From: Schizochytrium sp. TIO01
Taxonomy: Eukaryota; Sar; Bigyra; Thraustochytrida; Thraustochytriidae
Assembly: GCA_004764695.1 (NCBI GenBank)
Contig: SMSO01000031.1
Location: forward strand, 3,519,048-3,583,047
Direction of reading: 5' to 3'
Length of the DNA stretch: 64,000 nt
Shown in pieces: positions 28,930-37,239 of the stretch (the first letter of the stretch is position 1; every line of letters starts with the position of its first letter). Below the pieces are notes generated by a model. The model made no database searches. It was given only the letters and a program-made list of their open reading frames with translations, and had not been told where the DNA came from. Position numbers and translations under genes: made by a program.

Positions 28930-30215
28930 AATCGTCGAGGTCATCATCACCGCCTTCCAAATACAAAGTTTCCTGAATCGCACCATCCTTCTTCGGTGCA
29001 ACAGGTGGTTTCGCACTGGCGCCAGTCTGGCCGTCCTCCTCAGCCTCTGCATCAGTGTTGTCGTTATCATCGTCGTTATCATCGTCGTTATCATCGTCAC
29101 TCTCTTCGTCCTTGCCATCGCTGTAAGCACGTGTCGGTGCATTATCCTCGGGCTGATAGTCCTCCGAACGCTCATATCCCTTGTCGTCCATTGCACCTTC
29201 ATCATCCGCAAACATGGACTGATCAAACTGGAACAGAGCTCTTCCACTGAGCACATTGGTACCAGACTTTCCAGCCTTTTTGGCAGACTCTGCAGCCTGG
29301 CGCTCGGCCTCCTCCTTCTCCTTCCGCTTCTTCTCCTTCCACGCGAAGAAACGTTCTTTGGTCACAGGGGTGAGAGTTCCTGTCAAGTTTGCACGTTCCT
29401 CCTCAATACGCTCTTCAATGGGAATTCCACCTCGCTCGCGAATTTCCTCTTCCTCGACAATCTTTTCTTTGATGTATTTAGTCAAGCGCTCACTGCACTC
29501 AGATACGGAGCACTCTATGCCTTCTTCGGGCGATGAAAGTCCCTGCGCTCCCTTGGGGACCTCGAGCAACACGCGCTGACCACGAACCATGGCTGCGATT
29601 TGGCGGACGTCGAGAATCATGCCAACCTTGAACTTGAAAGGTCTGCGGTGTCTCACCCATGAAGACCATGGTCATCGGGTTACGGGTGGTTCCATCACTG
29701 ACCTTAACGTGCAGGCATGGCGTACCATCATGAGCCTTGGAGACAAGGTTATCCTTATGGTCAATTTCCACGCAGAGACGCTCCACAACGGCCTTCTGGC
29801 CAAGACCATAGACATCGCGCAAAGGGCAAATAGGGACACCAAAGTCCTTTTCGTCCTCCTCCTTCTGGCGAGCCATGTCCTCTTCAGCCTTGGCTTTCTT
29901 CTCGTCCTCAGCCTTCTTGGCGAGCTTCTTGGTCTCCTTCGACTTAGGTTTCTTCTTGCCAGACAGCGCATAGGCATCTCCGAGAAGGTCCAACATCTCC
30001 TTCTCGGCAGCCTTCTGCTGCTCCTTCGCACGCTTGTTGTCAGCGGCCTTTTTAGCAGCCATAGCTTCGCCACCCTTAGAGCCATGCACGGAGGATTGCA
30101 CCTGCTTGATGATAGTACGCGCCTTGCGACCCTTCTGGTTCTTCAAGCCAAAGGTCTTGTCCTCTACGACCTTTTCGCGCTTCTTCTCCACGGCCTTTGC
30201 CTTTGCTTTCGCCAT
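28883..30215 (-). CDS. DFRP1/ZC3H15-like protein encoded in two overlapping frames (+1 shift)
   Basis: Starts at ATG 30213-30215 (MAKAKAKAVEKKREK). The first frame gives VEDKTFGLKNQKGRKA at 17-32, the hallmark of DFRP1/ZC3H15/Tma46, and a Lys-rich coil. It continues to residue 193 near 29637 and would stop at 29499. The second frame, +1 relative, carries IEERIEEERANL, TPVTKERFFAWKEKKRKEKE (DFRP C-terminal domain) and LSGRALFQFDQSMFADDEG, then an acidic tail ending in an Asp run at 28883. Joined, the product is about 443 aa, close to ZC3H15 (426 aa). The two CCCH fingers normally found in the middle are absent. Instead, the middle (about 134-222) reads like an OB-fold. DFRP1 binds the GTPase DRG1 and polysomes. 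The frame change may be real (+1 shift), an intron or a base error. Confidence 0.8.
28886..28935 (-). repeat. GAT/GAC trinucleotide tract encoding poly-Asp
   Basis: Near-pure run of aspartate codons at the end of the DFRP1-like gene (seen as CATCAT on the plus strand, 28900-28926), giving about 15 acidic residues. Such tracts vary in length between strains. Confidence 0.85.
29633..29642 (-). other. Candidate +1 frame-change site in the DFRP1-like gene
   Basis: On the minus strand the first frame reads ACC TTT CAA G. Skipping the C at 29636 after TTT gives TTT AAG TTC AAG in the second frame. A tRNA-Phe on UUU can re-pair on UUC after a +1 slip, a known type of shifty site. Both sides remain protein-like up to the junction. 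A single inserted base in the assembly would look identical. Confidence 0.4.
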
Positions 30216-30774
30216 CTTGACTAAGTTTTTTTATACGTGACGCCCGCCCTGCGAATCCGAAATCTGAGTTAAGATCTCAAGCAATCCAAGCAATCGATAC
30301 AGATCGAGGAAATCTGAAGAAAACTAAGAAATCTTAAAAATCTTGAGCTGAGAAAAAGCTCTTCAGGCGACAACACTTCCCCTCAAAAGCCCCCGTTGCT
30401 ACCTCTGCGACGGGTTGATAAATTGTTTGAGAAGCTCCGGCAGGTGCCCCGCAATGCCAGCTGTGCGTAACACGCCTGAGCTAGCGAAAGCCTGAGAAGG
30501 CTTGAAGCGAAGGGCCTAGCGCGGTTGAATGGTTGGGTGAATGGAAGGGTTGCTGACGATGAGTGCCACCGTCTGCAAAGCTCCGCTCGCAGAAGCCTCT
30601 GCGAAGATAAATCTAGATCCCTGGCGAGTGTGCCCGCTCGCGCTGCTCTGCTGCTGCTGCGCCGCGCTCTGCCTCGATCGGAGGTCGCGACCACAAACGA
30701 TTCTGGAACGGAGAAGGGGCCTATATTAGTGGCCTATTTACTGATAGACCGCCACCTTTAAAGTCACCCGTTCG

Positions 30775-30797
30775 TTCATTCATTCATTCATTCATTC
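30775..30797. repeat. (CATT)n microsatellite
   Basis: About six CATT units, the complement of the GAAT array at 17901. Confidence 0.85.
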
Positions 30798-30979
30798 GAT
30801 TTATACATTCTTTTAAAGGGTTGTTTTCTTTTATTCAAAAAGTTTTGTTTTAAATTGAAAGTTTTTAAACTACTCATGACTCTCTAAAAAGTGGAGTCTC
30901 AAATGTATAACTCATTATAGCGATATAAAGTTAACCTACTATAGTCAATTATCAAAATTATTTGATTGATTATGTAATA

Positions 30980-31018
30980 GGTACCTAGGTACTAGGTACC
31001 TCTACCTACCTACCTACC
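30980..31018. repeat. Perfect dyad GGTACCTAG-GTA-CTAGGTACC followed by (TACC)n
   Basis: GGTACCTAG (30980-30988) and CTAGGTACC (30992-31000) are exact reverse complements around GTA, followed by four TACC units to 31018. Eighteen of 19 bases of its complement recur at 45212-45230. Confidence 0.7.
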
Positions 31019-31791
31019 GCGGTTTGTGTGGCCAAGAAACAAAAGAGATGAAGAAGAAGCATGATGATGCACTCAGAAAAGTTAGTAGTGCAATGAAGCG
31101 ATGGTTTAGATAAAATGTATTGGAACCTGAATCTTTGTTTCGGAGTAGATGGGGGAATGAAAGAGGAGACGCTCGGGATTGACAATTTGTACGATATTTT
31201 TCAGATAACTGGTGTCAATAGAAGACAACCAGTATTGTATAATGCTGAGGAATAGGATTTGATGTTGGTTTAGGCACTTGTAGATGTTAGTAAATAGTTT
31301 TATTTAACTTTTGCTCGTTTGACTGTTGCAACATAGTATGACCTAGCGTGTCCTGAGGGTAAGCTTTTAACTGAAGGATTTTATCATAGGATTGAGCAGT
31401 GAATTTGACAGATTGGCAATTTTCTATCATTCTGCCATATTAAAACTCTTTTGATTACACTTGATCTGTTATACGGGTGTGATTCCACTTGTTATAGTTG
31501 ACGTATACATAATGATGATAAATATCTTCATGGTAACATTGTCTTCAGTGATTGTTGGTAAATTCATTAGCGCTCCAAAAACCTGAAGAACGAAGAACGT
31601 GCAATATCATACCATGGTATAGAGTTGAAAAAGACTTTGAATATAGACACTTGTCAAGCACAAAGTAGTTTCTATTCAGGTATGTATCGAAATAATAGAG
31701 TCGCAATGTTGAAAACAATCAAGAGTATCATTTAAAATAGACTATTGCTAAATGTAATGAACTTGACATTCACATGTAACATGTTAGACAC

Positions 31792-34700
31792 TTAATCGCA
31801 TTTGGAAGCGGGCAGCCAGCGTGTTTCGCAATCAAGGTTTCTTTCAGGATGAACATTGACAAGGGGGCGAAACGAGTCAGATTTATCCAAGAAATCTTCT
31901 AAAAATGCGTCTAATTGATCTCCATGAAGTTTTGAACAATCGCCTATTTGCTCTAATTTAGCTAGGCGGCTGCGGTTATTTTCGTGAATGCGGTAAATGT
32001 CGAAGTCCTCATCTGATGGCTTTTTTTTTGTTCCAGACACACTACCATTGTATTCTCCACGCACTATTGTTGTAGATTTGCTTAATATCGACGTGTGGGA
32101 AGACGACTTCGGGGACCAAGATATATGCATTGATTTTGTTGGACTGTTTTGGTATTTATTTTGACTTCGACACGGAGGAGGAGCAGGAGGCGATCGTTTT
32201 GATGGCTGAGGCATCAACATATGCAGACCTTTAACAGGCTGAGGATTTCGTGAGTATATTCGATTCCCCTTTATATGTTGATTTTCCAGGTTTTCTTGTG
32301 TTGGGGAATGTAGCAATCGTTCCGTACTATGGACGCCTGTATTTCCCGAGTTAACCTTAGAACAGCGAGAGTATAGTGGAGACTGAGGTTGAGGCACCTG
32401 GGACTTAGGACTGCCTCTAACAGGACTAAGCAGATTCTTGCGAGCGGTGTTTGTTGAATCTGAGAAAGAATAATGTTGTCCTCCGCGAGCATTCCTACTA
32501 TCAAAAGTCTCCCCACTAGGAAGAATAAATTTTGATTCGCTCTTCAATGCATGATCTTCATTGAATGATGGACTCATTACCCTCCCACTTGGGGATGAGG
32601 GAAATAAAGAATCCACAAAGCGAAGTGCTGGCGACCCAAGCTCTGAGCTTATGTCCATAGAGCGCTCTAGCGGTGATTCTAGACCATTCACAACTCGACG
32701 ACCGGTATCTTGGAGAATACCTCGGCGAGATCGCTCAGATCGACCACGAGGTTGCGGAGCAGGTATGTACCCTAACACATTTCTATGGAAATTTACGTCA
32801 GGCCCGCCTTGCTGATCTTGCTTAAGCTCCTCAAGTTGCTCCCGAACGAGTTCTAAGGCTTCTAACGTCCTGGCTTGCTCACTACGTGCGGCTGCTGTTT
32901 CTTTAAGAAGAGCTTGTAAAGCATTGTCGTGTATTCGTGTAGATCCAGAAAAACTTTCTGGCCGCTGCTGACCGTCTTCCTGAGCTTCCTGGGCCTGAAT
33001 CAACGAGGACATTGATTTTCTTGAGTTCTTTCTTGATGATATCATTGGATGATGTACGAGTGCATCAGTGTCATCCTCTTTAACCTCTGGGTCTTGACGA
33101 GGTGAGTCAAACAAATGCGCCGTACCACGCAGATTTCCTGGCCCGTTCCCAGGTAATGGTGATGGTGGTCCGAATAAATTCGCTTTCTCAGTGGCAGGAG
33201 CCATTTGGTGCGTGTCAGGTTGATGAGAACGTGCGCTCTGAACAATAGGCTCTTGCCCAGGTTTCATCTGTTCTTTAAATTTCATTTCAAGTTCTTTACG
33301 CTCTCGAGCAATGCGCTCATCCTCTGCTTCTTCTTCTCGCTTACGTTGCAATTCTTCTTCCTCTCGCTGGCGTTTCTTCTCTGCAATCTGCTGCTCAAGT
33401 TGTTCTTGGTGTTCTTGCTTCTTCTTTTGAGCATCTTTCTCGCGATCTAGAGCCTCTTGGATCTCGAGTCGCTCACGTGCAAGTCTTTCTTCGTCTTCCT
33501 TTTCTTGTCTTTCTCGATCTTTCTTTTCGCGAGCTTTGCGTTCTTGATCCATTTCCATTTGCATAAGTAGTTCATTTCGCTGAGCCATCTGTTTCATTTT
33601 CTTTTCGGCAAGCTCTGCCTGGACAGCAGGATCATTTGGATCTACATTTAGCCGAGTGAAACGAGGTAAACGTGCTCGCCCCGGAGAAAGTGCACCTTGG
33701 CTTCGCGCACTATCAAGTGGATGCTGATACCCAGTAGGCATTCCGAGAGTTGGAACTGCTGAGGTGAAGTCTTGGAGAGGCCCTGGCATCCCTATGCCTT
33801 CTGGTGCAACTGTGTGGGTCATTCCGTTTCCGAATTGCTGATTCATGCCAGGGTATGCGTCACTTTGGCTGCTTATTCCAGGTCCAAACTGTGTATGCAT
33901 CTGAGGATATCCTGCTGGAGCCCCTTGCATTCCAGAATACACTGCTGCATTACCTGCATTATATGCAGGATACCCCATGCTTCCTCCATTACCTCCTGGT
34001 GGCAAAAATACACCACCATTTGAAACTCCTGGGCCTGATCCGAATCCCAGATTTTGAAGATGTAGTGATTGCTGTACTCCCCTTATTGGATCATAGCCTT
34101 GAGTTCCCAAATGCCCTGTACCGGGTGGCACGTAGCTTTGAGAATTAAATCCAGTTCCAGCTAAGCGTTGAGGATCACCCATAGATCTTGCACTTGGTAC
34201 TCCACGGCGACTAGCCCGCTCTTCTTCTTCGCGTCTCCTTTTTTCAGCCATTTGTATTTCTAGAAAACGTTTGTATTCCATCTTTTTTGCAGCTTTGACA
34301 TCATCATCACTTGGCCCCCATCCTAGGGCACGATTGACGTTGCGGTGTGCATGAGCCGCAACCGGACTTGGTGCACTGTAATCCTCCTCAACACGACGTT
34401 CCATTGTCTGCTGCTGATCACGAAGTTTCTTCTCTCGGATTTGTTTTTCTAAGTCACGAGCATACTTTGCTTTGGGATCAATAGCTCCTGGTTGTTCGTA
34501 TGGTGTATAACCATTCTGCATTTGAGAACTATGCATTTGGCCCGGATGCTGCGAGATGTCCATACCTCGTGAGCGTAGTTTATCTTGCTCATCACGTATG
34601 CGCTTTTCTCTCATTTGTTGTTCTAGCTCTCGAGCGTACTTGGAGCGCGCATCGGTAGCCTCGTGTTGACTTGCATCAAAACCACTATTGTGTGAATTCC

Positions 34701-36756
34701 TGCCGTCTATACCTCTTGAAAGAAGCTTCTCGCGTTCCTCTCGCATTTTTTTATCATGTATCTGTTGTTCTAGTTCACGAGCATATTGTGCACGAGGATC
34801 TTCCCCTCCTTCCGTTTTGTGTGGGCTTAAACTGTAGCCGCGACCTTGATTGATGCGACTTCCATTTACACCGTTCTGCAACTTCTCCTGTTCTTCGCGT
34901 ATTCTTTTTTCATGAATTTGTTGTTCAAGCTCACGAGCATATTTTGCTTGTGCATCCAGGCTTTCTGTTTCTGCTGTGTACCTGTATTTACTCGAAGCCT
35001 TACCTCTGTCATCAGGAGGTTTAGCTTGTGTTAGCAATTTATCTCGCTCCTCACGGAGCTTCTTTTCATGAATTTGTTGCTCCAAATCTTTTGCATACTG
35101 TTTGCGAGGGTCGAGACCTTGCAATGGCTGTTCAATTTTGTACTGCACATTTGATGGATCATTCCTAGGCTCCACAGGAAATGCTGAACCAGCCGCATTG
35201 CCAATTCCGCGTTCTATTATTTTTTCTTGCTCGTCCCGGAGCTTTTTTGCATGAATTTGCTCCTCTAGCTCATGTGCATAGCGCGCGCGTGCATTCAGAG
35301 CTTCTTCGTTTGCACGAGCATCAAAAAAACGCTGACGGTCCTGTTCGCCACTCCCCCCACGATATTCAAGAATATTTTGTTCTTGATCTCTTAACTTCTT
35401 TTCGTGAATCTGCTGTTCAAGTTCATGCGCGTAGCGCGCTCGTGCCTTCAATGCTTCTTCATTTGCACGAATATCAGCAAAGTGCTGATGATTTGGTTCT
35501 CCGCTACCCCCGCGAAACTCGACGATATTCTGCTCTTGATCCCTTAACTTCTTTTCATGGATCTGCTGCTCTAAATCTTGAGCATATCGTGCACGAACAT
35601 CAACAGCTTTCATAAGGTTAGAATCTGATGAGTTGGGAAGTGCGCCGTCAGCTTGACGATCCAAAAATTGATTTTGATTCTCCCTTTTCTTCTTCTCATG
35701 AACTTGAAACTCTAAATCATGTGCAAAAGAAGGCTTTGAGGATGGCCCGGATCTTGGGTGTTCTTGGAAAGCTATGCTTGCAGTGGGGTCTGCCATACTT
35801 CCTAAACCCCTTTCCTCTCCCTGGCGTACTCTACTCTCATGAATGTGTTTCTCCTGGTCCAGAGCATACTGTCTATGCGAGTTTGCAAGATCGCTCCCAG
35901 GCATACTACCACCATGCTCTACATTCAGGGACTTTAAAGCACCACCACCACCTTTGAAATATTGTTCCGTATTTTCAGTACCTGAGCTACTGTACTGCTG
36001 CGTATTAGACGCAGGATGATCCTGACCTTTGCTTCTTGTATATGCATCACCACTTGGCTGAGATCCAGGTAATAGTCGCGAAGTTGATCCGAAATCCTCG
36101 AATCGGTTTGATTGCTTGGCGAACCTTGGGGAAGGCTCCAGTGGCTGAATTGTTCGAGATTCATTTACGCGATGAAGATTAGTAATCTGCTCTTGAGAGT
36201 ATGAGCCACTCGAAGCGCTATTGACAGGTTTTTTGCGTGCTTCTTGATCCAATGCATTACTAGACTCTTTTGACTTCACCTGAAAGCGCTGCCTTTTCGC
36301 TTCATAGGCTCGCTTTCTTCGCTCCCCAGCTTTTTCTTCTTCGTGATTTCTCTGCTGGTTTTGAGGTGCAACATTCTGAAGACTCATGCCACCTCGTTCA
36401 ACAGCGTGAAAAAGATCTGCTAATCGAGGTTTGCTGTCATCAAAAAGCTGCGCAGTACCAGGCCCTGGACCCCCTCTTCCAGCATCATTCCCATATATTC
36501 CAAACCCACTTGAGATTGTGGTTTCTGAAGGAGCTTCAAGTTTCATTGGCGTTGCATTGGGCTTCCGTCTTCTCTGCTCTCGTTCTCGCTCGCGTCTACG
36601 AAGACGTTCTTCTCGAGAAGCAGAGTTAGCGCCTTCGACAGAGTTGTTTCCTCCATCTCCCGCATTTTCACCTCCGCCAAGTTTTGCCCATAGCCCATTG
36701 CCCCCATGCACACCAGCCTTTGGTGCAAATAATTGTTCTTTGCCCAAAGGTTCCAT
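31792..36756 (-). CDS. Large repeat coiled-coil protein, CSPP1/CCDC66-like, probably ciliary or centrosomal
   Basis: 1,654 aa from the ATG at 36754-36756 (MEPLGKEQLFAPK); upstream in-frame codons lead only to a TTG. Between about residues 294 and 845 the motif YA-x-[ED]-LE-x-QIHEKK-x-R-[DE] occurs about eleven times (for example YAQDLEQQIHEKKLRD, YARELEQQIHDKKMRE), spaced 45-75 residues apart by disordered linkers. Residues 880-1040 are Gly/Tyr/Pro/Met-rich and low-complexity. Residues 1050-1165 form a long Glu/Lys/Arg single helix containing one more copy (LEQQIAEKKRQREE). The rest is Ser/Pro-rich, with a conserved-looking end (LDAFLEDFLDKS). The (E/Q)QIxEKK motif in repeats is typical of ciliary-tip and spindle-pole proteins such as CSPP1 and CCDC66; I infer a microtubule role without proof of homology. 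Divergent from the armadillo/IQ gene, 483 bp apart. Confidence 0.8.
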   Translation of the reverse strand: MEPLGKEQLFAPKAGVHGGNGLWAKLGGGENAGDGGNNSVEGANSASREERLRRREREREQRRRKPNATPMKLEAPSETTISSGFGIYGNDAGRGGPGPGTAQLFDDSKPRLADLFHAVERGGMSLQNVAPQNQQRNHEEEKAGERRKRAYEAKRQRFQVKSKESSNALDQEARKKPVNSASSGSYSQEQITNLHRVNESRTIQPLEPSPRFAKQSNRFEDFGSTSRLLPGSQPSGDAYTRSKGQDHPASNTQQYSSSGTENTEQYFKGGGGALKSLNVEHGGSMPGSDLANSHRQYALDQEKHIHESRVRQGEERGLGSMADPTASIAFQEHPRSGPSSKPSFAHDLEFQVHEKKKRENQNQFLDRQADGALPNSSDSNLMKAVDVRARYAQDLEQQIHEKKLRDQEQNIVEFRGGSGEPNHQHFADIRANEEALKARARYAHELEQQIHEKKLRDQEQNILEYRGGSGEQDRQRFFDARANEEALNARARYAHELEEQIHAKKLRDEQEKIIERGIGNAAGSAFPVEPRNDPSNVQYKIEQPLQGLDPRKQYAKDLEQQIHEKKLREERDKLLTQAKPPDDRGKASSKYRYTAETESLDAQAKYARELEQQIHEKRIREEQEKLQNGVNGSRINQGRGYSLSPHKTEGGEDPRAQYARELEQQIHDKKMREEREKLLSRGIDGRNSHNSGFDASQHEATDARSKYARELEQQMREKRIRDEQDKLRSRGMDISQHPGQMHSSQMQNGYTPYEQPGAIDPKAKYARDLEKQIREKKLRDQQQTMERRVEEDYSAPSPVAAHAHRNVNRALGWGPSDDDVKAAKKMEYKRFLEIQMAEKRRREEEERASRRGVPSARSMGDPQRLAGTGFNSQSYVPPGTGHLGTQGYDPIRGVQQSLHLQNLGFGSGPGVSNGGVFLPPGGNGGSMGYPAYNAGNAAVYSGMQGAPAGYPQMHTQFGPGISSQSDAYPGMNQQFGNGMTHTVAPEGIGMPGPLQDFTSAVPTLGMPTGYQHPLDSARSQGALSPGRARLPRFTRLNVDPNDPAVQAELAEKKMKQMAQRNELLMQMEMDQERKAREKKDRERQEKEDEERLARERLEIQEALDREKDAQKKKQEHQEQLEQQIAEKKRQREEEELQRKREEEAEDERIARERKELEMKFKEQMKPGQEPIVQSARSHQPDTHQMAPATEKANLFGPPSPLPGNGPGNLRGTAHLFDSPRQDPEVKEDDTDALVHHPMISSRKNSRKSMSSLIQAQEAQEDGQQRPESFSGSTRIHDNALQALLKETAAARSEQARTLEALELVREQLEELKQDQQGGPDVNFHRNVLGYIPAPQPRGRSERSRRGILQDTGRRVVNGLESPLERSMDISSELGSPALRFVDSLFPSSPSGRVMSPSFNEDHALKSESKFILPSGETFDSRNARGGQHYSFSDSTNTARKNLLSPVRGSPKSQVPQPQSPLYSRCSKVNSGNTGVHSTERLLHSPTQENLENQHIKGNRIYSRNPQPVKGLHMLMPQPSKRSPPAPPPCRSQNKYQNSPTKSMHISWSPKSSSHTSILSKSTTIVRGEYNGSVSGTKKKPSDEDFDIYRIHENNRSRLAKLEQIGDCSKLHGDQLDAFLEDFLDKSDSFRPLVNVHPERNLDCETRWLPASKCD

Positions 36757-37239
36757 CCCGGAAGACAAAGTAGGCCGCCGAAGGGCCTTTTAAAGTTTAG
36801 TTCACTCCCAGATTCTGCGCCAGAGAACTCGAACCGAGTTTCATCATCGTGGAGTATGTACTATTATGCCCTTTTCTTGAGGGCTTAATTTGCGCAACCC
36901 AATTCTGTTTTCCCATGAGACCGTTGATTCATATGTGGAGAACTGCTCTCCACATATGATTAACTATTAGGACACTTACTATTGAGTGAATTACTTAAAA
37001 TTTACTAAGTCATTGATTGGAAAATGAGATTGCTTCAAGAAAATTGTCTGCGGTGGTGGCAATAGGTATTATTCGCGCTCTGCATGTAAACTAAATAGCC
37101 ATCGTGCGTGTAGAACTTTTACCTCGTTTTGAGAGCACTCGTAGAGGTGCCCGTTGGCTTTTGCTGGACAGCCTTCGGATTTAATAATATACGACGGAGT
37201 CGAAGGTGCAGCGCATAAAGCACGGGGAAAGTTTTGCAG
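36757..37239. other. Short divergent (bidirectional) promoter region
   Basis: 483 bp between the ATGs of the 1,654-aa (-) and 1,382-aa (+) genes. It contains a strong inverted repeat at 36929-36959, listed separately. No gene fits. Confidence 0.6.
36929..36959. repeat. Perfect 12-bp inverted repeat with 7-nt loop
   Basis: TCATATGTGGAG (36929-36940) and CTCCACATATGA (36948-36959) are exact reverse complements around AACTGCT. With one mismatch or bulge the pairing extends outward (GTTGAT left, ATTAAC right). It sits between two divergent genes, 172 bp from one ATG and 280 bp from the other. Candidate binding dyad or hairpin. Confidence 0.7.

Larger units (their letters stand above)
30216..31791. 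other. Intergenic region with CATT repeat and GGTACC dyad
   Basis: Upstream region of the DFRP1-like gene (-) and 3' flank of the 1,654-aa gene (-). The first 500 bp are GC-rich (30380-30720), then AT-rich. It contains a (CATT)n array at 30775-30797 and the dyad plus (TACC)n run at 30980-31018. Open frames in the GC-rich part lack protein-like sequence. No gene seen. Confidence 0.5.

Noticed and set aside
28849-29250. His-rich 133-codon frame on (+)
   Set aside because: Antisense of the poly-Asp and acidic codons of the DFRP1-like gene.
29592-29655. 64-nt intron (GTGAGA...CGCAG) as the cause of the frame change in the DFRP1-like gene
   Set aside because: It restores frame with good splice sites, but it would remove the protein-like segment KFKVGMILDVRQIA and break the OB-fold pattern. 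Not excluded; cDNA would decide.
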